7,786 nt of DNA from a bacterium (GTDB taxonomy: Bacteria; DRYD01; JALUEN01). Every line of letters starts with the position of its first letter. The first letter of the stretch is position 1. A program made the translations under genes and the position numbers. The notes under the pieces were generated by a model, which saw nothing but the letters and a program-made list of their open reading frames with translations, made no database searches and was not told where the DNA came from. Positions 5,678-7,786 of this stretch are shown here, piece after piece. The stretch covers positions 1 through 7,786 of the forward strand of contig JALUEN010000238.1 of assembly GCA_027052755.1 (NCBI GenBank), given 5' to 3'.

Positions 5678-7072
5678 ATGTGGGATCTAGTAGTCATAGG
5701 AGGAGGTTTAAGCGGAGCAATCTCAGCGGTATCATCTGTTTTAGCGTTCCGAGAGTTAACTCGTGAGCTGATAAAAAGCTCTAAGCTAAGGGTAGCTCTA
5801 GTTTCCCCTGAGCTAGGTGGGATACCAGCAAGAGGCCTTGTAACTCCCTTAGGAGGTGCCTTCTCGCTCTCTGGAAAGTGCCTGCTAACCCCTCTAGCTA
5901 GGAGTTTCATAAATGATTTAACTGAACTAGGAGAAGCGATCACATGGGAAGATCCTATAGGTTTCACCTCAAAGCACATAACCATCAATACCCTATCCTT
6001 AGGTTTCAGGTTAGAGCAGCTGCTGAATAACTGGGGCGTAACATATCTTAAAGCTAGAGCGACAAAGATAAGAGTAACCCCTAATGGGATACAGATACAC
6101 TTAGATAGTGGCATCATTAAATCCAAGGTTGTCGTAGATGCTACCGGTGAGAACCTGATAGCTAGGTCTCTCTCGCTGAGACTAATTGAGGAAACTCCCT
6201 TACCGCTTTCCAGAATCATTTTAGTTAAAGGAGTGGATTATGTAAAGCTCCTCAAGTGGGCGCTAAATCATCCAGGTGAATTCTACAAGGAGACAAGGTG
6301 GGATCTCCTTGAGGACGTTCTCTCTGGAAAAAGCTTTAATTGGGCAATATCAGGGTTCACAGGTATCCTCGCTGATAAACCTCTGCCATTTCCAAGGGAT
6401 AGGATAGTAGCCTTTTCCTATTTCACCCCTGACAAAGTTTTACTGAACGTAACTAGAGTTCAAGGCTCCTGGGAAGGGGTTTACGATAGCTCGTTAAGAG
6501 AAGAATCAGTTAAACAAGTTCTTGCCCTTCATGATCACCTACGAAAATACATACCAGGCTTTGAAAACTCTCAGATTACAGCTGTAGGTGATTTAGTCTC
6601 CAGAGACTCGCCAAGAACCACAGAGACGTTAAAAGTTTTAAACGAAGAGGATATCTTAAGGGAAGCTACCAATGAGGAAATTGGTAAGTATCCCATAGCC
6701 GGCTGGAGGGTGGATATCCACAGAGGCAAGGGTTTAATTGAGAGAGAGGTGCCCCAAAATGGGTTCCCTATACCCCTAGAGATAGGGATCTTAAAGGATA
6801 ATCCCAATTTACTCCTTACCGGCAAGAACGTAAGCGCGACATCTATCCCCTTCTCCTCCTTAAGGGTTCAGGGCACTTTAGCATCGCTGAGTGAAGCTAT
6901 CGGTGCACTTGCTACCTTGATAACAATAGAGGGAGCAGGTAAGAGCTCAGAGCTGGAGAACTTGATCCTGAAGACAAAGGAGATATTAGCTAATAGATAT
7001 GAAGAGTTCAGCCAGAAGGGTTTTAAAGGTGTCCTTGATCCCTCTTTTAGCCTTAGTGTTGATAATATCTAG
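5678..7072 (+). CDS. FAD-dependent oxidoreductase (PF12831-like family)
   Basis: Probable flavoprotein oxidoreductase of unknown substrate. The N-terminus is a Rossmann FAD-binding fold: VVIGGGLSGA (5-14) gives the GxGxxG motif (G8, G10, G13), and GGIPARGLVTPLGG (47-60) follows where this family contacts the flavin. VVVDATGE (151-158) is the second conserved dinucleotide-fold strand. The C-terminal part has the layout of the FAD_oxidored family: SRDSPRTTETLKVLNEEDIL (308-327), YPIAGWRVDIH (338-348), and NLLLTGKNVSAT (377-388) followed by VQGTLASLSEAIGALA (397-412). At 464 residues it is complete; there is no signal peptide. An in-frame TAG at 5669 forces the ATG at 5678, though only a weak AGAGAG purine stretch precedes it. 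The last 74 nt overlap the start of the next gene, suggesting translational coupling. I see no sign of Fe-S motifs. Confidence 0.85.
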   Translation: MWDLVVIGGGLSGAISAVSSVLAFRELTRELIKSSKLRVALVSPELGGIPARGLVTPLGGAFSLSGKCLLTPLARSFINDLTELGEAITWEDPIGFTSKHITINTLSLGFRLEQLLNNWGVTYLKARATKIRVTPNGIQIHLDSGIIKSKVVVDATGENLIARSLSLRLIEETPLPLSRIILVKGVDYVKLLKWALNHPGEFYKETRWDLLEDVLSGKSFNWAISGFTGILADKPLPFPRDRIVAFSYFTPDKVLLNVTRVQGSWEGVYDSSLREESVKQVLALHDHLRKYIPGFENSQITAVGDLVSRDSPRTTETLKVLNEEDILREATNEEIGKYPIAGWRVDIHRGKGLIEREVPQNGFPIPLEIGILKDNPNLLLTGKNVSATSIPFSSLRVQGTLASLSEAIGALATLITIEGAGKSSELENLILKTKEILANRYEEFSQKGFKGVLDPSFSLSVDNI

Positions 7073-7786
7073 CTTTCCTCTAGCTTTCTCTGATATCTCT
7101 CAGTCCAAATTCCTCTCCTTAGAAGCTCTCAGGAAATACCTAGGGATATCAGAGAAAGAGGTACCCTTAAACCTATGGATACTAAGAGATCCGATCTCAC
7201 CAAAGCGTAATTTTATACTAGAGACTTTATCTGAAACCGGTGTTAACTTCTATGAGATCAACGCTGAAGAATTGAAGGTAAACAGGACTCAGAAGCTTAA
7301 GGTTAAAACACCTTTTCCTCATTATCTCTTAAACTTAGGTGGTAAGAGGTTTCTCCTGCTCTCCCCCAAAAGAGGGAACCTAGAAGTTTTTGTCTTTAAA
7401 TTAGGGGAAGGGTATCTCAGAAACCACACCCTCTCCTCAAAGAGGAGCTTCTGGTTCCTATGCCCCTCAATCCCCCCTTGGTACATCCCCTCAGAGAACC
7501 TAGTAGTTATCCCCCTCTGTGAGAGCTCTAGGAGAGTTGCTCAGAGGTACTCAGTATCCCTCTGGTTCTTAAACTTGAGAGATCTATCCCTAGAGAAGTT
7601 TGGCGTTCTAGAGGAGAGAAATAGGTTCTTACCGTTAAGAAACCAGAAATGGATATCTCCCAAAATCTCGCTAGCTCCTATTAACTACCTTAATCCTAGA
7701 CTACAACTCACAGGCTTCCTCCTTAAGGGGAAGTGGTTCCTGTTCTTCTCAGGCTTATTTGATGGTAATACTCTCAAGGGTAAGGT
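6999..7786 (+). CDS. Probable secreted protein of unknown function (runs off the right edge)
   Basis: An uninterrupted frame of 262 codons runs to the window end. It begins MKSSARRVLK, then a hydrophobic core (11-30, LIPLLALVLIISSFPLAF) and a likely signal-peptidase site near AFS-DIS (29-34), i.e. a classical signal peptide. The mature part is rich in aromatic and basic residues, with alternating hydrophobic strands such as KRFLLLSPKRGNLEVFVFKL (116-135) and KGKWFLFFSGLFDG (243-256). That would suit a beta-rich, perhaps propeller-like fold, but I do not recognise a family. The ATG at 6999 gives the positively charged n-region but has only a distant AAGGAG (6977-6982). GTG at 7029, with AGAAGGG 8 nt upstream, is an alternative start. 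The gene overlaps the FAD oxidoreductase by 74 nt (44 with the alternative), so the two are probably co-transcribed. Confidence 0.82.
   Translation, partial: MKSSARRVLKVSLIPLLALVLIISSFPLAFSDISQSKFLSLEALRKYLGISEKEVPLNLWILRDPISPKRNFILETLSETGVNFYEINAEELKVNRTQKLKVKTPFPHYLLNLGGKRFLLLSPKRGNLEVFVFKLGEGYLRNHTLSSKRSFWFLCPSIPPWYIPSENLVVIPLCESSRRVAQRYSVSLWFLNLRDLSLEKFGVLEERNRFLPLRNQKWISPKISLAPINYLNPRLQLTGFLLKGKWFLFFSGLFDGNTLKGK

Noticed and set aside
5668..6219. 183-residue open frame on the minus strand
   Set aside because: It lies antisense within the FAD oxidoreductase gene, shows no family motif and has a Ser/Pro-rich shadow composition. The plus-strand gene with clear FAD motifs explains the region.
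1..7786. tRNA, rRNA, CRISPR array, insertion sequence or prophage
   Set aside because: No cloverleaf-like segment, conserved rRNA stretch, regularly spaced repeats, transposase motif or terminal repeats were seen on either strand.

Overview
This looks like chromosomal DNA from a bacterium, probably a thermophile or a relative of one. Bacterial origin is suggested by a good sigma70-type promoter (-35 TTTACT, 16 bp spacer, -10 TATAAT) at 136-163 on the minus strand and by strong GGAGG-type ribosome binding sites before almost every gene. The starts are mixed (ATG, GTG, TTG). Arg codons are mostly AGA/AGG, ATA and CTA codons are common, and the proteins are rich in charged residues and poor in Cys. 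I cannot name a genus. DNA is moderately AT-rich and CTAG is unusually common.

Layout. The minus strand carries a run of genes read right to left from 5536: a HIT-family (HINT-like) protein (5536-5198), the PLP-synthase glutaminase PdxT (5154-4465), a DegT/DnrJ/EryC1-family sugar aminotransferase (4440-3307), and a PilC/GspF-like inner-membrane protein (3276-2140). Gaps are 43, 24 and 30 nt, so these four probably form one operon. A 117-nt gap with a large imperfect inverted repeat separates them from a metal-transporting P1B-type ATPase without an N-terminal metal-binding domain (2022-196). A further 105-nt gap holds a promoter and a perfect hairpin, followed by the first 30 codons of an unrecognised gene that leaves the window at position 1.

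The plus strand starts from a 141-nt divergent intergenic region with nested repeats (5537-5677). It carries an FAD-dependent oxidoreductase (5678-7072). A gene for a probable secreted protein overlaps its 3' end and runs off the right edge (6999-7786).

How the genes may work together (inference): PdxT supplies ammonia for PLP synthesis and the next gene encodes a PLP-dependent aminotransferase, a plausible cofactor-enzyme link. The partner gene pdxS is not in the window. The PilC/GspF-like protein has no secretion ATPase, pilin or secretin gene beside it. I see no mobile element, CRISPR array, tRNA or rRNA, and no convincing rho-independent terminator. The window reads as ordinary core and metabolic genes with a few oddities, not as a clearly new system.
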